A DNA stretch of 64,000 nucleotides from Pseudomonas fluorescens (GTDB taxonomy: Bacteria > Pseudomonadota > Gammaproteobacteria > Pseudomonadales > Pseudomonadaceae): the NCBI RefSeq assembly GCF_004683905.1, contig NZ_CP038438.1, forward strand, positions 1,426,001 to 1,490,000, given 5' to 3'. The notes beneath the pieces are model-generated. The model searched no databases and was not told where the DNA came from. It worked only from the letters and a program-made list of their open reading frames with translations. The position numbers and the translations under genes are program-made. Below are positions 26,081-36,360 of this stretch, piece after piece; the stretch's first letter is position 1, and every line of letters starts with the position of its first letter.

Positions 26081-26106
26081 ACAAAAAGCCCGCCAAGTGG
26101 CGGGCT
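26081..26106 (-). terminator. Intrinsic terminator of the emhABC operon
   Basis: 8-bp stem AGCCCGCC (26087-26094)/GGCGGGCT (26099-26106), T run on the minus strand (complement of AACAAAAA). 20 bases past the emhC stop. Confidence 0.88.
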
Positions 26107-26125
26107 CCTTGTGTTCACCGGATGA

Positions 26126-27586
26126 TCAGAACAGCTTCATCTTCGGTGCTTCTTCTTTCAGCGGTTCGTTCTGCGCGGTCTGCGCATTCCAGCCACCACC
26201 CAGGGCCTTGTACAGGTTGACCGCACTGGTCAGCTGCGCGAGGCGGTCGGTGATCAGTGCCTGTTGCGCACTGAACAACTGACGCTGGGCGTCGAGGAAG
26301 GTCAGGTTGCTGTCGACACCGATGCGGTAACGACGCTCGGCCAGGCGGTAGTAATCCTGGTTGGCCGCGACGAAGTCACGCTGCGCCTGCAACTGCTCGG
26401 TGTAGGTCTGGCGCGCGGCCAGGCCGTCGGCGACTTCCTGGAAGGCGGTTTGAATCGACTTCTCGTAGTTCGCCACGCCAATGTCCTTCTGGATCTTGGC
26501 ATAGTCGAGGCTGGCGCGCAGGCTGCCGGCGTTGAAGATCGGCAGGTTGATCTGCGGCTGGAACAGCCAGGTACCCGAGCCGCCCTTGAACAGACCGGAC
26601 AGGTCCGGGCTCAGGCTGCCCGCGTTGGCGGTCAGGCTGATGCTCGGGAAGAACGCTGCACGGGCGGCGCCGATGTTGGCGTTGGCCGCTTTCAGGTTGT
26701 ACTCGGCCTGGAGGATGTCCGGACGACGCTGCAGCAGGTCCGAAGGCAGACCGGCCGGTACATCGCTGAGCAGGTCATCCGACAGCGGTTTGGCCGCTTG
26801 CAGATTGGCCGGGATGCCGGTGCCGAGCAGCAGGGTCAGGCTGTTTTCGTCCTGAGCCACCTGACGGGTGTACTTGGCCAGTTGCGCCCGGGCGTTTTCC
26901 ACCGAGGTGCGCGACTGCGCCAGGTCCAGCGCCGAGGCCACACCGACTTCATTGCTGCGGCTGGTCAGCTTGTAGCTTTCTTCAAAGGCACCGAGGGTGT
27001 CTTGCGTCAGCTTGAGCAGTTCCTTGTCGGCCTGCCAGGTCATGTAGGCGTTGGCCACACTGGCCACCAGACTGATCTGCGTGCTGCGGCGCGCTTCTTC
27101 GGTGGCGAAATATTGTTGCAGCGCTTGTTCGCTCAGGCTGCGCACCCGACCGAACAGGTCGAGTTCGTAGGCGCTGATGCCGACGGTCGCGGTGTAGGAA
27201 CTGCTGATGTTCGCTTCACCGGTCTGCGAGGCACGGGCCGGAACCCGCTGACGGCTGCCGCTGGCATTGGCCGAAACCGCCGGGAACAGGTCGGCACGCT
27301 GGATGCGGTATTGAGCCGCATAAGCGTCGATGTTCAGCGCCGCGACACGCAGGTCGCGGTTGTTTTCCAGGGATGTCTGGATCAGCTGCTGCAGGGCCGG
27401 GTCATGGAAAAACTGCTTCCAGCCCTGCTCGGCAGCGGCTTGCGCCGGAGCCTGGGCCGGCGAGTACGCCGGGCCCTGCGGGTACTGGCCCGCGACCGGT
27501 GCTTCAGGCTGCTGATAATCGGGGATCAGCGAGCAACCGCTCAGCACGAAGGCGGCGACTGCGATGGAGAGTAGCGACTTGCTCAT
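26126..27586 (-). CDS. emhC: Outer-membrane efflux channel of the RND pump (EmhC/TtgC/OprM type)
   Basis: 486 residues. Lipoprotein signal with lipobox LSGC (cysteine 18). Belongs to the NodT/OprM family of trimeric outer-membrane factors; two OEP repeats with long helices (residues about 60-230 and 280-465). Overlaps emhB by four bases (ATGA). Codon 18 cysteine anchors it in the outer membrane, giving exit from the RND pump. The name follows P. fluorescens cLP6a EmhABC; TtgC of P. putida is the same type. Confidence 0.93.
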   Translation of the reverse strand: MSKSLLSIAVAAFVLSGCSLIPDYQQPEAPVAGQYPQGPAYSPAQAPAQAAAEQGWKQFFHDPALQQLIQTSLENNRDLRVAALNIDAYAAQYRIQRADLFPAVSANASGSRQRVPARASQTGEANISSSYTATVGISAYELDLFGRVRSLSEQALQQYFATEEARRSTQISLVASVANAYMTWQADKELLKLTQDTLGAFEESYKLTSRSNEVGVASALDLAQSRTSVENARAQLAKYTRQVAQDENSLTLLLGTGIPANLQAAKPLSDDLLSDVPAGLPSDLLQRRPDILQAEYNLKAANANIGAARAAFFPSISLTANAGSLSPDLSGLFKGGSGTWLFQPQINLPIFNAGSLRASLDYAKIQKDIGVANYEKSIQTAFQEVADGLAARQTYTEQLQAQRDFVAANQDYYRLAERRYRIGVDSNLTFLDAQRQLFSAQQALITDRLAQLTSAVNLYKALGGGWNAQTAQNEPLKEEAPKMKLF

Positions 27587-30500
27587 TGGCCAGCCTCTTT
27601 AGGAGTTTCAGTCGTCTCGTCCGGGTCGGCGATTTTACGCTGGCCGATGGACGAAACCGTGACGAAGAACAGTGGGACCCAGAAGATCGCCAGGATCGTG
27701 GCCGTGAGCATACCGCCAATCACGCCAGTACCGATCGCGTGCTGGCTACCCGAACCGGCACCGGTGGAGATCGCCAACGGTACTACACCGAGGACGAACG
27801 CCAGCGAGGTCATGATGATCGGTCGCAGACGCATGCGGCACGCTTCGATCGCCGCATCGCGCAGACTGCGCCCTTGTTCATGCAGCTCCTTGGCGAACTC
27901 GACGATCAGAATGGCGTTTTTAGCCGCAAGACCGATGGTCGTCAACAGGCCCACCTGGAAGTACACGTCGTTGGACAGCCCGCGCAGGCTGGTGGCCATC
28001 AGCGCACCGATGATCCCCAGCGGTACCACGAGCATGACCGCGATCGGAATCGACCAGCTTTCATACAACGCCGCCAGACACAGGAACACCATCAGCAGCG
28101 ACAGGGCGTACAGCGCTGGCGCTTGCGAGCCCGACAGACGTTCCTCGTAGGACAGACCGGTCCAGGAGATACCGACACCGGCCGGCAGCTTCTTGGCAAT
28201 CGCTTCGACTTCGGCCATCGCTTCACCGGTGGAGTAACCCGGCGCCGGAGAACCGAGCACTTCCATCGCTTCGACGCCGTTGTAACGGGCCAGTTTCGGC
28301 GAACCGTAGATCCACTCGCCCTTGGCGAACGCGGAGAATGGCACCATGGTCCCGGCGCTGTTGCGCACGTACCACTTTTTCAGGTCTTCAGGGCTCATGC
28401 GCGCACCGGCCTGACCTTGCACGTAAACCTTCTTCACCCGACCACGGTCGATGAAGTCGTTGACGTAGCTACTACCGAAGGAGATCGACAGGGTGCTGTT
28501 GATGTCGGAGAGGCTCAGACCCAGGGCCTGGGCTTTCTCATCGTCGATTTCCAGATGGTATTGCGGCTCGTCGTTCAGACCGTTCGGACGTACCTGGTAG
28601 AGCACCTTGCTCTGCGCGGCCATGCCGAGGAACTGGTTACGGGCTTCCATCAGTTTTTCGTGACCGATGCCGGCGCGGTCCTGCAGGAACACGTCGAAAC
28701 CGGTGGCGTTACCCAATTCCAGTACCGCAGGCGGGGCGAACGCAAACACCATCGCATCGCGGAAACTGAAGAAGTGTTGCTGCGCACGCTGTGCCAGGGC
28801 AAACACGCTGTTGCTCGAATCACGCTCGTGCCACGGCTTGAGCATGATGAACGCCAGACCCGAGCTCTGACCACGACCGGCAAAGTTGAAGCCGTTCACG
28901 GTAAACACCGAGGACACCGCGCCCGCCTCTTTATCCAGCAGGTAGGTACGCATCTCGTCGATCACGACTTGAGTACGTTCCGCACTGGAACCGGCCGGGG
29001 TTTGCACCTGGGCGAACAGTACGCCCTGGTCTTCTTCCGGCAGGAACGCGGTTGGAATGCGGGTGAACAGCCAGATCATGCCGACGACGATCAGCAGGTA
29101 CGCCAGCAGGTACGGGGCTTTGCGCGACAACATGTTGCCGACACCGCGCTCGTAACTCCTGACACCGCGATCGAAATTGCGGTTGAACCAGCCGAAGAAA
29201 CCTTTTTTCGGCGTGCCGTGGTCACCCTTGGCGATCGGCTTGAGCATGGTTGCGCAGAGCGCCGGGGTGAAGATCAGTGCAACCATTACCGACAGGGCCA
29301 TGGCCGAGACGATGGTGATCGAGAACTGCTTGTAGATCACACCGGTGGAGCCGCTGAAGAACGCCATCGGCAACAGTACCGCCGACAGCACCAGGGCGAT
29401 ACCGACCAGGGCACCCTGGATCTGGCCCATGGATTTCTTGGTCGCTTCCTTCGGTGACAGGCCTTCTTCGGCCATCACCCGCTCGACGTTTTCCACCACG
29501 ACGATGGCGTCGTCCACCAGCAAGCCGATGGCCAGCACCATACCGAACATGGTCAGGGTGTTGATGCTGAAACCGGCGGCGGCGAGGATGCCGAACGTAC
29601 CAAGCAATACCACCGGCACGGTCATCGTGGTGATGACGGTGGCGCGGAAGTTCTGCAGGAACAGGAACATCACCAGGAACACCAGCACGATCGCTTCGAC
29701 CAGGGTTTCAACCACACCCTTGATCGACTCGGTCACGACCGGAGTGGTGTCATACGGGAACACCACTTCCATGCCTTGCGGGAAGAACGGCTTGAGGTCG
29801 TCAATCGTCTTGCGCAGCGCTTTGGCTGTGTCGAGGGCGTTGGCGCCGTTGGCCAGTTTTACCGCCAGACCGGACGCCGGGCTGCCGTTGAACTGCGCAG
29901 AAATACTCGAGTTTTCACCGCCCAGACCGACGTCGGCCACGTCGCCGACACGGACCTGGGAGCCATCCTGATTGACCTTCAGCAGGATCGCCTTGAACTG
30001 CTCGGCAGTCTGCAGACGGGTCTTGCCGATGATCGTGGCGTTCAGTTGCTGACCTGGCAGCGCCGGCAAACCGCCGAGCTGACCGGAAGACACCTGGACG
30101 TTCTGCGCCGAGATCGCGGCGCTGACATCAGCTGGCGTCAGGTTGTACTTGTTCAGCTTGGCCGGATCGAGCCAGATGCGCATCGCGTACTGGGCACCGA
30201 AGACCTGGAAGTCACCGACACCGGCGGTCCGCGAGATCGGGTCCTGCATGTTCGACACGATGTAGTTGGACAGGTCGTCCTTGGTCATGCTGCCGTCACG
30301 CGACACCACGCCGATCACCAGCAGGAAGTTCTTCACTGCCTTGGTGACGCGGATACCCTGTTGCTGCACTTCCTGCGGCAGCAGCGGGGTGGCCAGGTTC
30401 AGCTTGTTCTGAACCTGAACCTGCGCGGTGTCGGAGTTGGTGCCTTGCTCGAAGGTCGCGGTGATGGTCATGCTGCCGTCGGAGTTACTTTCCGAGGACA

Positions 30501-30732
30501 CATAACGCAGGTTGTCGATACCGTTGAGCTGCTGCTCGATCACCTGGACCACAGTGTCCTGCACGGTTTGCGCCGAAGCGCCCGGGTAGGTCACGGAGAT
30601 CGCGATGGCCGGCGGTGCAATGCTCGGGTACTGGTTGATTGGCAATTTCAGGATCGATAATGCCCCGACCAACATGATCACCAGGGCAATTACCCAGGCG
30701 AAAATCGGACGGTCGATAAAAAATTTCGACAT
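27583..30732 (-). CDS. emhB: RND multidrug/aromatic efflux transporter (EmhB/TtgB/MexB type)
   Basis: 1049 residues, full RND-HAE1 length. Begins [17 protein letters not shown]; the proton-relay aspartates are in [13 protein letters not shown] of helix 4, and two large periplasmic loops follow helices 1 and 7. Uses the proton gradient to expel antibiotics, solvents and, in P. fluorescens, polycyclic aromatic hydrocarbons. Spaced three bases after emhA and overlapping emhC, so translated as one operon. Confidence 0.96.
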   Translation of the reverse strand: MSKFFIDRPIFAWVIALVIMLVGALSILKLPINQYPSIAPPAIAISVTYPGASAQTVQDTVVQVIEQQLNGIDNLRYVSSESNSDGSMTITATFEQGTNSDTAQVQVQNKLNLATPLLPQEVQQQGIRVTKAVKNFLLVIGVVSRDGSMTKDDLSNYIVSNMQDPISRTAGVGDFQVFGAQYAMRIWLDPAKLNKYNLTPADVSAAISAQNVQVSSGQLGGLPALPGQQLNATIIGKTRLQTAEQFKAILLKVNQDGSQVRVGDVADVGLGGENSSISAQFNGSPASGLAVKLANGANALDTAKALRKTIDDLKPFFPQGMEVVFPYDTTPVVTESIKGVVETLVEAIVLVFLVMFLFLQNFRATVITTMTVPVVLLGTFGILAAAGFSINTLTMFGMVLAIGLLVDDAIVVVENVERVMAEEGLSPKEATKKSMGQIQGALVGIALVLSAVLLPMAFFSGSTGVIYKQFSITIVSAMALSVMVALIFTPALCATMLKPIAKGDHGTPKKGFFGWFNRNFDRGVRSYERGVGNMLSRKAPYLLAYLLIVVGMIWLFTRIPTAFLPEEDQGVLFAQVQTPAGSSAERTQVVIDEMRTYLLDKEAGAVSSVFTVNGFNFAGRGQSSGLAFIMLKPWHERDSSNSVFALAQRAQQHFFSFRDAMVFAFAPPAVLELGNATGFDVFLQDRAGIGHEKLMEARNQFLGMAAQSKVLYQVRPNGLNDEPQYHLEIDDEKAQALGLSLSDINSTLSISFGSSYVNDFIDRGRVKKVYVQGQAGARMSPEDLKKWYVRNSAGTMVPFSAFAKGEWIYGSPKLARYNGVEAMEVLGSPAPGYSTGEAMAEVEAIAKKLPAGVGISWTGLSYEERLSGSQAPALYALSLLMVFLCLAALYESWSIPIAVMLVVPLGIIGALMATSLRGLSNDVYFQVGLLTTIGLAAKNAILIVEFAKELHEQGRSLRDAAIEACRMRLRPIIMTSLAFVLGVVPLAISTGAGSGSQHAIGTGVIGGMLTATILAIFWVPLFFVTVSSIGQRKIADPDETTETPKEAGQ

Positions 30733-30735
30733 GAG

Positions 30736-31890
30736 TTACTCCCCTTTGCCGCCAGCGGCTTTGTCAGCTGCTTGAGCGGGGGCCGGGTTCTTGGCTACGT
30801 TGGTCGCTTCGGTCGGGTTGACCTGAGCACCTGGGCGAACATATTGCAGGCCTTCGGTGATCAGACGATCGCCGGCTTTCAGGCCATCTTCGATCAGCCA
30901 CTGGCTGCCAACGGTACGGCTGGCCTTGAGCTGACGCAGTTCAACCTTGTTGTCCGGGCCGACGACCAGTGCGGTCGGAGTGCCCTTGAGGTCACGGGTC
31001 ACGCCTTGTTGCGGCGCCAGAATGGCCGCGGCGTTGACCCCGGCCTGCAACTGGGCGCGGACGAACATGCCTGGCAACAGGGTGTGATCCGGGTTCGGGA
31101 ACACGGCGCGCAGGGTCACGGAACCGGTAGTCGGATCAACCGATACTTCGGAGAATTCCAGCTTACCGTCGAGCTTGTACTGGCTGCCGTCCTCAAGGGT
31201 CAGCTTGACCGCTGCCGAGTTGTCGCCGGCCTTCTGCAGACGACCGCTTTCCAGCTCGCGACGCAGTTCCAGCAGCTCAACCGAGGACTGGGTAACGTCG
31301 ACGTAGATCGGGTCCAGTTGCTGGATCGTCGCCATCGCGTCGGCCTGACCATTGCTGACCAGCGCGCCTTCGGTCACCGAAGAACGGCCGATACGGCCGG
31401 AGATCGGCGCGTAGACCTTGGTGTATTTCACGTTGATCTGCGCACTCTGCAACGACGCTTCCGATTCCATGCGATTGGCCACGGCGGTGTCGTATTCCTG
31501 GCGGCTCACGGCCTGCTCGTCGACCAGTTGCTTGTAGCGGTCGGAGATCGACTTGGTCGAGCGCAGGCTGGCTTCGGCGCTTTTCAGGGTCGCTTCATAG
31601 ACTGCCGGATCGATCTGATATAGCTGCTGGCCGGCTTTGACGTCGCCGCCTTCCTTGAACAGACGTTTGAGAATGATGCCGTTGACCTGTGGTCGAACTT
31701 CAGCGATGCGGTACGCACTGGTGCGCCCCGGCAGTTCCGACGTGAGGGTGAACGCTTGTGGTTGCAGGGTGACGACGCCGACCTGAGGAGGCGGAGCGGC
31801 TGGGGCCGCTTCTTCCTTTTTACATCCGCTGAGCAGCGATGCCAGGGCGACGGCAGTGACCAGAGCGGTAACAGCTGGCTTGAATTGCAT
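30736..31890 (-). CDS. emhA: RND pump periplasmic adaptor (EmhA/TtgA/MexA type)
   Basis: 384 residues from the ATG at 31890 (GAGGATCTTC leader); an upstream in-frame start at 31926 would precede the signal peptide. Lipoprotein, LLSGC with cysteine 23. Lipoyl/hairpin/beta-barrel adaptor pattern: EVRPQVNGIILKRLFKEGGDVKAGQQLYQID, then VYAPISGRIGRSSVTEGALVS. The C-terminus is alanine-rich and low-complexity. Bridges EmhB and EmhC. Divergent from emhR across the operator. Confidence 0.95.
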   Translation of the reverse strand: MQFKPAVTALVTAVALASLLSGCKKEEAAPAAPPPQVGVVTLQPQAFTLTSELPGRTSAYRIAEVRPQVNGIILKRLFKEGGDVKAGQQLYQIDPAVYEATLKSAEASLRSTKSISDRYKQLVDEQAVSRQEYDTAVANRMESEASLQSAQINVKYTKVYAPISGRIGRSSVTEGALVSNGQADAMATIQQLDPIYVDVTQSSVELLELRRELESGRLQKAGDNSAAVKLTLEDGSQYKLDGKLEFSEVSVDPTTGSVTLRAVFPNPDHTLLPGMFVRAQLQAGVNAAAILAPQQGVTRDLKGTPTALVVGPDNKVELRQLKASRTVGSQWLIEDGLKAGDRLITEGLQYVRPGAQVNPTEATNVAKNPAPAQAADKAAGGKGE

Positions 31891-31977
31891 GAAGATCCTC
31901 GGGTCAGGCGCGCACATTGCGCACAAGAAGTGTGAAAGGGTAAAAAAATCGGGTCGAGTGGATAAGTAGCTTGCTAA

Positions 31978-32011
31978 GGAATATACTTACGTTCATGGTT
32001 GTTTGTAAATA
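31978..32011. promoter_or_regulatory. TtgR/EmhR operator
   Basis: Read on the minus strand, the site runs TATTTACAAACAACCATGAA then CGTAAGTATATTCC. It agrees closely, one base apart in my recollection, with the TtgR operator between ttgR and ttgA of P. putida. It lies in the emhA-emhR gap (31891-32157) and would overlap both promoters. Confidence 0.85.
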
Positions 32012-32157
32012 GCTTGGCGTCGTACCCACCCTGTTACAAAATGCGTCGCAAGGTTTGAAATTGTAGGCCGGGGAGCCGATTCGTGAGAGATCAGCCCCCT
32101 CTTTATTCAGCGGATATTCAGCCATCCCTGAAACATCCTGTTTGAGGTTTTACTGCC

Positions 32158-32790
32158 ATGGTCCGTCGTACCAAAGAGGAAGCTCAGGAAACGCGCAGCC
32201 AGATTCTCGAAGCGGCCGAGAAAGCGTTTTATGAAAGGGGTGTGGCCCGCACGACCCTGGCGGATATCGCGACGATGGCCGGCGTGACGCGCGGTGCCAT
32301 CTATTGGCATTTCAGCAACAAGGCCGATCTGGTGCAGGCGATGCTCGACAGCCTGCATGAACCGCTGGATGAATTGGCCAAGGCCAGCGAGAGCGAGGAC
32401 GAACTCGACCCGTTGGGGTGCATGCGCAAGCTGTTGATCCATCTGTTTCATCAGGTAGCCCTGGATCCGAAGACCCGTCGCATCAACGAGATTCTGTTTC
32501 ATAAGTGCGAATTCACCGATGAAATGTGCGATCTGCGCCAGCAGCGCCGCACGGCCAGTCTCGATTGCAACCTGCGCATCGGTCTGACCCTGCGTAATGC
32601 GGTCAATCGCGGCCAGTTGCCGGAAGATCTCGACACTGCCCGGGCGGCCATCAGCATTCATGCGTATATCGATGGCCTCCTGTATGGATGGCTGTTGGCG
32701 CCGGACAGCTTTCAATTGCATGCCGAAGCCGAGCGCTGGGTCGATACAGGGCTTGATATGCTGCGCCTGAGCCCTAGCCTGCGCAAATGA
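32158..32790 (+). CDS. emhR: TetR-family repressor of the efflux operon (EmhR/TtgR)
   Basis: 210 residues. N-terminal HTH (about residues 33-52: [21 protein letters not shown]), C-terminal effector-binding TetR_C domain with [13 protein letters not shown] and [17 protein letters not shown]. Agrees with TtgR along its length as recalled. It is released from the operator by antibiotics, flavonoids and other aromatics in TtgR. ATG at 32158, divergent from emhABC. Confidence 0.94.
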   Translation: MVRRTKEEAQETRSQILEAAEKAFYERGVARTTLADIATMAGVTRGAIYWHFSNKADLVQAMLDSLHEPLDELAKASESEDELDPLGCMRKLLIHLFHQVALDPKTRRINEILFHKCEFTDEMCDLRQQRRTASLDCNLRIGLTLRNAVNRGQLPEDLDTARAAISIHAYIDGLLYGWLLAPDSFQLHAEAERWVDTGLDMLRLSPSLRK

Positions 32791-32821
32791 AACAAAATGC
32801 GTAATTAAATCTGTCCGTGTC

Positions 32822-32862
32822 AAGACTTGAAGCGGGGAAATGTCCCTGCTTCAAGTCTTTTT
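32822..32862 (+). terminator. Intrinsic terminator of emhR
   Basis: 12-bp stem AAGACTTGAAGC (32822-32833)/GCTTCAAGTCTT (32848-32859), extended internally by GGGG/TCCC pairs, then TTTTT. Strong rho-independent terminator. Confidence 0.93.
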
Positions 32863-33155
32863 GTAATGGAGTGCTTTTATATACGTACGATGGCCAGGTT
32901 GATAGGTAGCGAGCTACGTATTTTGTAGGGGTTTTGTGTCGACTGTGTGAATGAATGTTAACGACTCGGGCTAAAAGGGCGCCGAGCAGCCGATACGCAC
33001 CAACCGATCCGTTTCGTTTTTGAGTTCCCTTTGCCCGATCCTCACCACCAGGCTGCGTTACTTCCGATGGGCTCGAGCCACGGCCTTTAGTTTGCTCGCG
33101 CCTCTATAATGTCAGCGTAGTCCGTACCGTTACTGCATGAGCAGGTAACTCTCTA
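32863..33155. other. Intergenic region without recognised feature
   Basis: About 290 bases between emhR and the orphan gene on the opposite strand. No REP, no open frame of note. Visibly more A+T-rich than the rest near 32870-32960. Confidence 0.4.
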
Positions 33156-33605
33156 TCAGGCCGATGGCGTCATGAATGCGATCATCTTATAGCTGTAAGG
33201 GTAAACCGGGTTTTCATTTTCCAATGCTGCGCCGCAGGTGATGGGTTCGGCGCCAACAGAGAACGCGTTGGTATCCCAGAAAAGTTCGACTTTTGGAGCC
33301 CTGTGCCCCGCCATTTGTCGGTAGCAATAACTGAGCGTAGTGTCGAACCGTACTTTCTGCTTGTAGTTGGTGTAGCAGATGTAAGTGTTGAATACCTCTT
33401 TTTTGATATCGTAATCAATAACGATGTCCTGTTTCAGATGAGGATCTCCTTCAAACAGCATAAAGACGGTCTGGTAAGGGAGGATCTTGTCGATACGCGT
33501 CAAGGGTGGGTGCTTTGGAGAGGCATCGTCAAGCCAGAAAGTAGAGTCCGTGGCATTGGTGATTTGCAGAAGGAATGTAAGTTTGTTTGGATCTGTATCA
33601 TTCAT
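33156..33605 (-). CDS. Orphan hypothetical protein, A+T-rich
   Basis: 149 residues, no recognised family. No signal peptide or membrane segment. Aromatic and beta-rich: segments such as LTFLLQITNATDSTFWLDD, YQTVFMLFEGD and IVIDYDIKKEVFNTYIC suggest a small beta-sandwich. Five cysteines. Base composition and codons (many TTT, ATA, AAA) differ from neighbours, as do the flanks 33606-33715, suggesting acquisition by transfer. ATG at 33605; the leader 'aggttatataaa' includes a weak ribosome site. A gene lies on either side with no shared operon. Confidence 0.6.
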   Translation of the reverse strand: MNDTDPNKLTFLLQITNATDSTFWLDDASPKHPPLTRIDKILPYQTVFMLFEGDPHLKQDIVIDYDIKKEVFNTYICYTNYKQKVRFDTTLSYCYRQMAGHRAPKVELFWDTNAFSVGAEPITCGAALENENPVYPYSYKMIAFMTPSA

Positions 33606-33711
33606 TTTTATATAACCTTGCTTGATTAAGTTGGTGGGTTGTAATTGATGAGTTGCTGGGCGGAGCTTAGATTTATATTGTTCTGATGGCGAATCTTTAA
33701 ATGTATGAAAA

Positions 33712-33744
33712 TAAAAAAAGCCCCGCCTCTTTCGAGACGGGGCT
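33712..33744 (-). terminator. Intrinsic terminator of the ArsR-MFS-OYE operon
   Basis: Stem AGCCCCG...CTC/GAG...CGGGGCT (33719-33744) with one internal mismatch and TTTC loop; T run on the minus strand (complement of 33712-33719). 20 bases past the stop of the OYE gene. Confidence 0.88.
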
Positions 33745-33764
33745 TACTTGTTAGTTGTTGTTGT

Positions 33765-34814
33765 TTACAGCGTTGGATAATCGATATAACCGACCGGGCC
33801 TTTCGCGTAGAACAACTCGGGACGTGCGTCGTTCAGCGGTGCGTCGGCCTTCAGGCGTGCCGGCAGATCCGGGTTGGCAATGAACGGTACGCCGAACGCT
33901 ACCGCGTCAGCCTTGCCTTCAGCCAGCCACGCATTGGCGCTGTCCTTGGTGAAGCGTTCGTTGGCGATGTACGCGCCGCCGAAAGCTTCTTTCAGCTGTG
34001 GGCCGAGGCTGTCGGCGCCTTCTTTCTCGCGGGAGCAGATGAAGGCGATGCCGCGCTTGCCCAGCTCGCGAGCCACATAAGTGAAAGTCTCGGCCAGATT
34101 GTCGTCGCCCATGTCATGGGAATCGGCGCGGGGTGCCAAGTGCACGCCGACACGGCCGGCGCCCCAGACGTCGATCGCTGCGTCAGTCACTTCCAGCAGG
34201 AGACGCGCACGGTTTTCCAGGGAGCCACCGTAGTTATCGGTGCGCTGGTTGGTGCTGCTTTGCAGGAACTGGTCGAGCAGGTAGCCGTTGGCGCCGTGGA
34301 TTTCCACGCCGTCGAAACCGGCGGCTTTGGCGTTTTCGGCACCGGTGCGGTAGGCCTCGACGATCTCGGCGATTTCAGCGGTTTCCAGAGCTCGCGGGGT
34401 CGGATAGTCGGCCAATGGACGCACCAGGCTGACGTGACCTTTAGGCTGGATGGCGCTCGGCGCGACCGGGGTTTCGCCGTTGAGGTACGACGGATGCGAG
34501 ATGCGGCCGACGTGCCACAGTTGCAGGACGATCTTGCCGCCGGCAGCGTGCACGGCTTTGGTCACGTTGGTCCAGCCGCGCACCTGGTCGTTGGACCAGA
34601 TGCCCGGGGTGTCCGGGTAGCCGACGCCCATCGGCGTCACCGAAGTGGCTTCGGACAGGATCAGACCAGCCGACGCGCGCTGTACGTAGTATTCAGCCAT
34701 CAGCGCGTTCGGCACGCGGCCTTCTTCGGCGCGGCAGCGGGTCAGCGGAGCCATGATGATGCGGTTGGACAGCTCGAGGTCGCCCAGTTTGATCGGATCG
34801 AAAATAGTTGCCAT
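33765..34814 (-). CDS. nemA: Old yellow enzyme-family alkene reductase (NemA/XenB type)
   Basis: 349 residues, usual OYE length. FMN-dependent NADPH ene-reductase acting on N-ethylmaleimide, nitro compounds and enones. FMN/substrate motifs: MAPLTRCRAEEGRVPN, VEIHGANGYLLDQF (HxxN pair of the active site), TDNYGGSLENRARL, and DAVAFGVPFIANPDL. The catalytic tyrosine lies in this central block. Third gene of an operon with an ArsR regulator and an MFS pump (30 bases after the MFS gene), indicating stress-inducible detoxification. The nemA symbol is by family resemblance. Confidence 0.88.
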   Translation of the reverse strand: MATIFDPIKLGDLELSNRIIMAPLTRCRAEEGRVPNALMAEYYVQRASAGLILSEATSVTPMGVGYPDTPGIWSNDQVRGWTNVTKAVHAAGGKIVLQLWHVGRISHPSYLNGETPVAPSAIQPKGHVSLVRPLADYPTPRALETAEIAEIVEAYRTGAENAKAAGFDGVEIHGANGYLLDQFLQSSTNQRTDNYGGSLENRARLLLEVTDAAIDVWGAGRVGVHLAPRADSHDMGDDNLAETFTYVARELGKRGIAFICSREKEGADSLGPQLKEAFGGAYIANERFTKDSANAWLAEGKADAVAFGVPFIANPDLPARLKADAPLNDARPELFYAKGPVGYIDYPTL

Positions 34815-34844
34815 GTGTACAACCCTCGTCAGTTAAGTGGTTAA

Positions 34845-36011
34845 TCAGTGGGTAGCGGGGGCCAGACCGGCGTCGCCGTTCTGACGGAAAGTGATCAGGG
34901 TCACCAGCAGCGCGAGCACGGCCAGCGCGGCGGCGGCCAGGGGCACGCTGGTCAGGCCGAAACCGTGGGCGATGACGCTGCCACCGACCCAGGCGCCCAG
35001 GGCGTTGCCGATGTTGAAAGCGCCGATGTTCAGGGTCGACACCAGGTTCGGTGCGGCCTTGCCGAAGGTCACCACGTTGACTTGCAGCGCCGGGACGGCG
35101 GCAAACGAAGCGGTGGCCCAGAGGAACAGGGTGATCTCCGTCGGGATCAGCGCAACGCTGGTCCAGCTCAGCACGGTGGAAACCACCGCCATCGCCACGA
35201 ACACGCCGATCAGGGTCGCGCCGAGACGCTTGTCCGCCAGTTTGCCGCCGATGATGTTGCCCACCGTCAGACCGAGGCCGATCAGCAGCAGGGTCCAGGT
35301 CACGCCTTTTGGCGAGACACCGGTGACATCACCGAGCAGCGGCGCGACATAGGTGAAGAGGGTGAACATCGACGCGGCGAACAGCGCGGTCATGCTCAGC
35401 GACAGCCAGATGCCGGCGCCTTTGAGGGCGGCGAGTTCGGCGCGCATGTCGAGTTTTTCCTCGTCACGCTTGGCCGGCAGGAAGCGGATCAGACCGATCA
35501 GCGCCACTACACCAATCACGGTCACCGCCCAGAAGGTCGAGCGCCAGCCGGCTTCCTGACCCAGCGCCGTGCCCAGCGGTACACCGAGGACGTTGGCCAG
35601 GGTCAGGCCGGTGAACATCAGCGCTACGGCGGATGCGCGCTTGTTCGGCGCCACCAGCCCGGCAGCTACCACAGAACCGATACCGAAGAACGCACCGTGG
35701 CACAGCGCCGTGACGACACGGGCAAACATCAGCACGTTGTAGTCACTGGCGATGGCACACAGCAGGTTACCGACGATAAAAATGCCCATCAGCGCTACCA
35801 GTGCGGCCTTGCGCGGCAGTCTGGCGGTGGCCAGTGCCATGAACGGCGCACCGATGGCCACGCCCAGGGCGTAACCGGTCACTAGCCAGCCAGCGCCGGG
35901 AATCGACACACCGAGGTCGGCCGCCACATCGGGCAGCAGGCCCATGATGACGAACTCGGTGGTGCCGATGGCGAAGGCGCTCAAGGCCAGAATGAGTAGC
36001 GAGAGGGGCAT
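34845..36011 (-). CDS. MFS efflux transporter of the sugar/arabinose-efflux type
   Basis: 388 residues from the ATG at 36011 with AAGGA upstream; the frame is open to 36104 but that part overlaps the ArsR gene and lacks transporter character. 12 membrane segments. FAIGTTEFVIMGLLPDVAADLGVS is the classic start of the DHA1/AraJ-YdhP group; CHGAFFGIGSVVAA and FTGLTLANVLGVPLG match the same group. Expelled substrate unknown. Six bases downstream of the ArsR gene. Confidence 0.85.
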   Translation of the reverse strand: MPLSLLILALSAFAIGTTEFVIMGLLPDVAADLGVSIPGAGWLVTGYALGVAIGAPFMALATARLPRKAALVALMGIFIVGNLLCAIASDYNVLMFARVVTALCHGAFFGIGSVVAAGLVAPNKRASAVALMFTGLTLANVLGVPLGTALGQEAGWRSTFWAVTVIGVVALIGLIRFLPAKRDEEKLDMRAELAALKGAGIWLSLSMTALFAASMFTLFTYVAPLLGDVTGVSPKGVTWTLLLIGLGLTVGNIIGGKLADKRLGATLIGVFVAMAVVSTVLSWTSVALIPTEITLFLWATASFAAVPALQVNVVTFGKAAPNLVSTLNIGAFNIGNALGAWVGGSVIAHGFGLTSVPLAAAALAVLALLVTLITFRQNGDAGLAPATH

Positions 36012-36016
36012 TTGAA

Positions 36017-36337
36017 TCAATTCCTTGTGGGAGCGCTGAGCTCTTTGACGATGGCGTCGAGGAACGCCTGGATCACGTCCTCGTTGCGTTTGAAGAAGTG
36101 CCACTGGCCGGCTTTCTGGCTGCTGATCAGACCTGCGCGTTGCAGGGTCGCCAGGTGGGCGGAGACGGTCGACTGCGACAGGCCGCAGCGTTGATCGATC
36201 TGCCCGGCGCAGATGCCGTACTCGTGGTTGTGTATCTGCTCAGGAAACTGGGCTTTGGGGTCTTTCAGCCAGATGAGAATGTCTCGCCGTACTGGGTGTG
36301 CCAGGGCTTTTATTATTTCGTCGAGGTCGAGGTTCAT
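36017..36337 (-). CDS. ArsR/SmtB-family transcriptional repressor
   Basis: 106 residues from the ATG at 36337 (MNLDLDEIIKAL). The HTH is at about residues 50-72 (GLSQSTVSAHLATLQRAGLI). The typical ArsR-cluster ELCVCDL metal site is absent; there is a CAGQIDQRCG with two cysteines around residues 40-48, so it could sense thiol-reactive electrophiles or metals. This would suit control of the old yellow enzyme gene. First gene of the operon; operator-like repeats lie immediately upstream. Confidence 0.85.
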   Translation of the reverse strand: MNLDLDEIIKALAHPVRRDILIWLKDPKAQFPEQIHNHEYGICAGQIDQRCGLSQSTVSAHLATLQRAGLISSQKAGQWHFFKRNEDVIQAFLDAIVKELSAPTRN

Positions 36338-36360
36338 GGCTTTATGCTCGTGATGTGTAG

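Noticed and set aside
27373..29457. 694-residue frame opposite the RND pump gene
   Set aside because: Lies antisense to emhB and emhC; low complexity and no domain.
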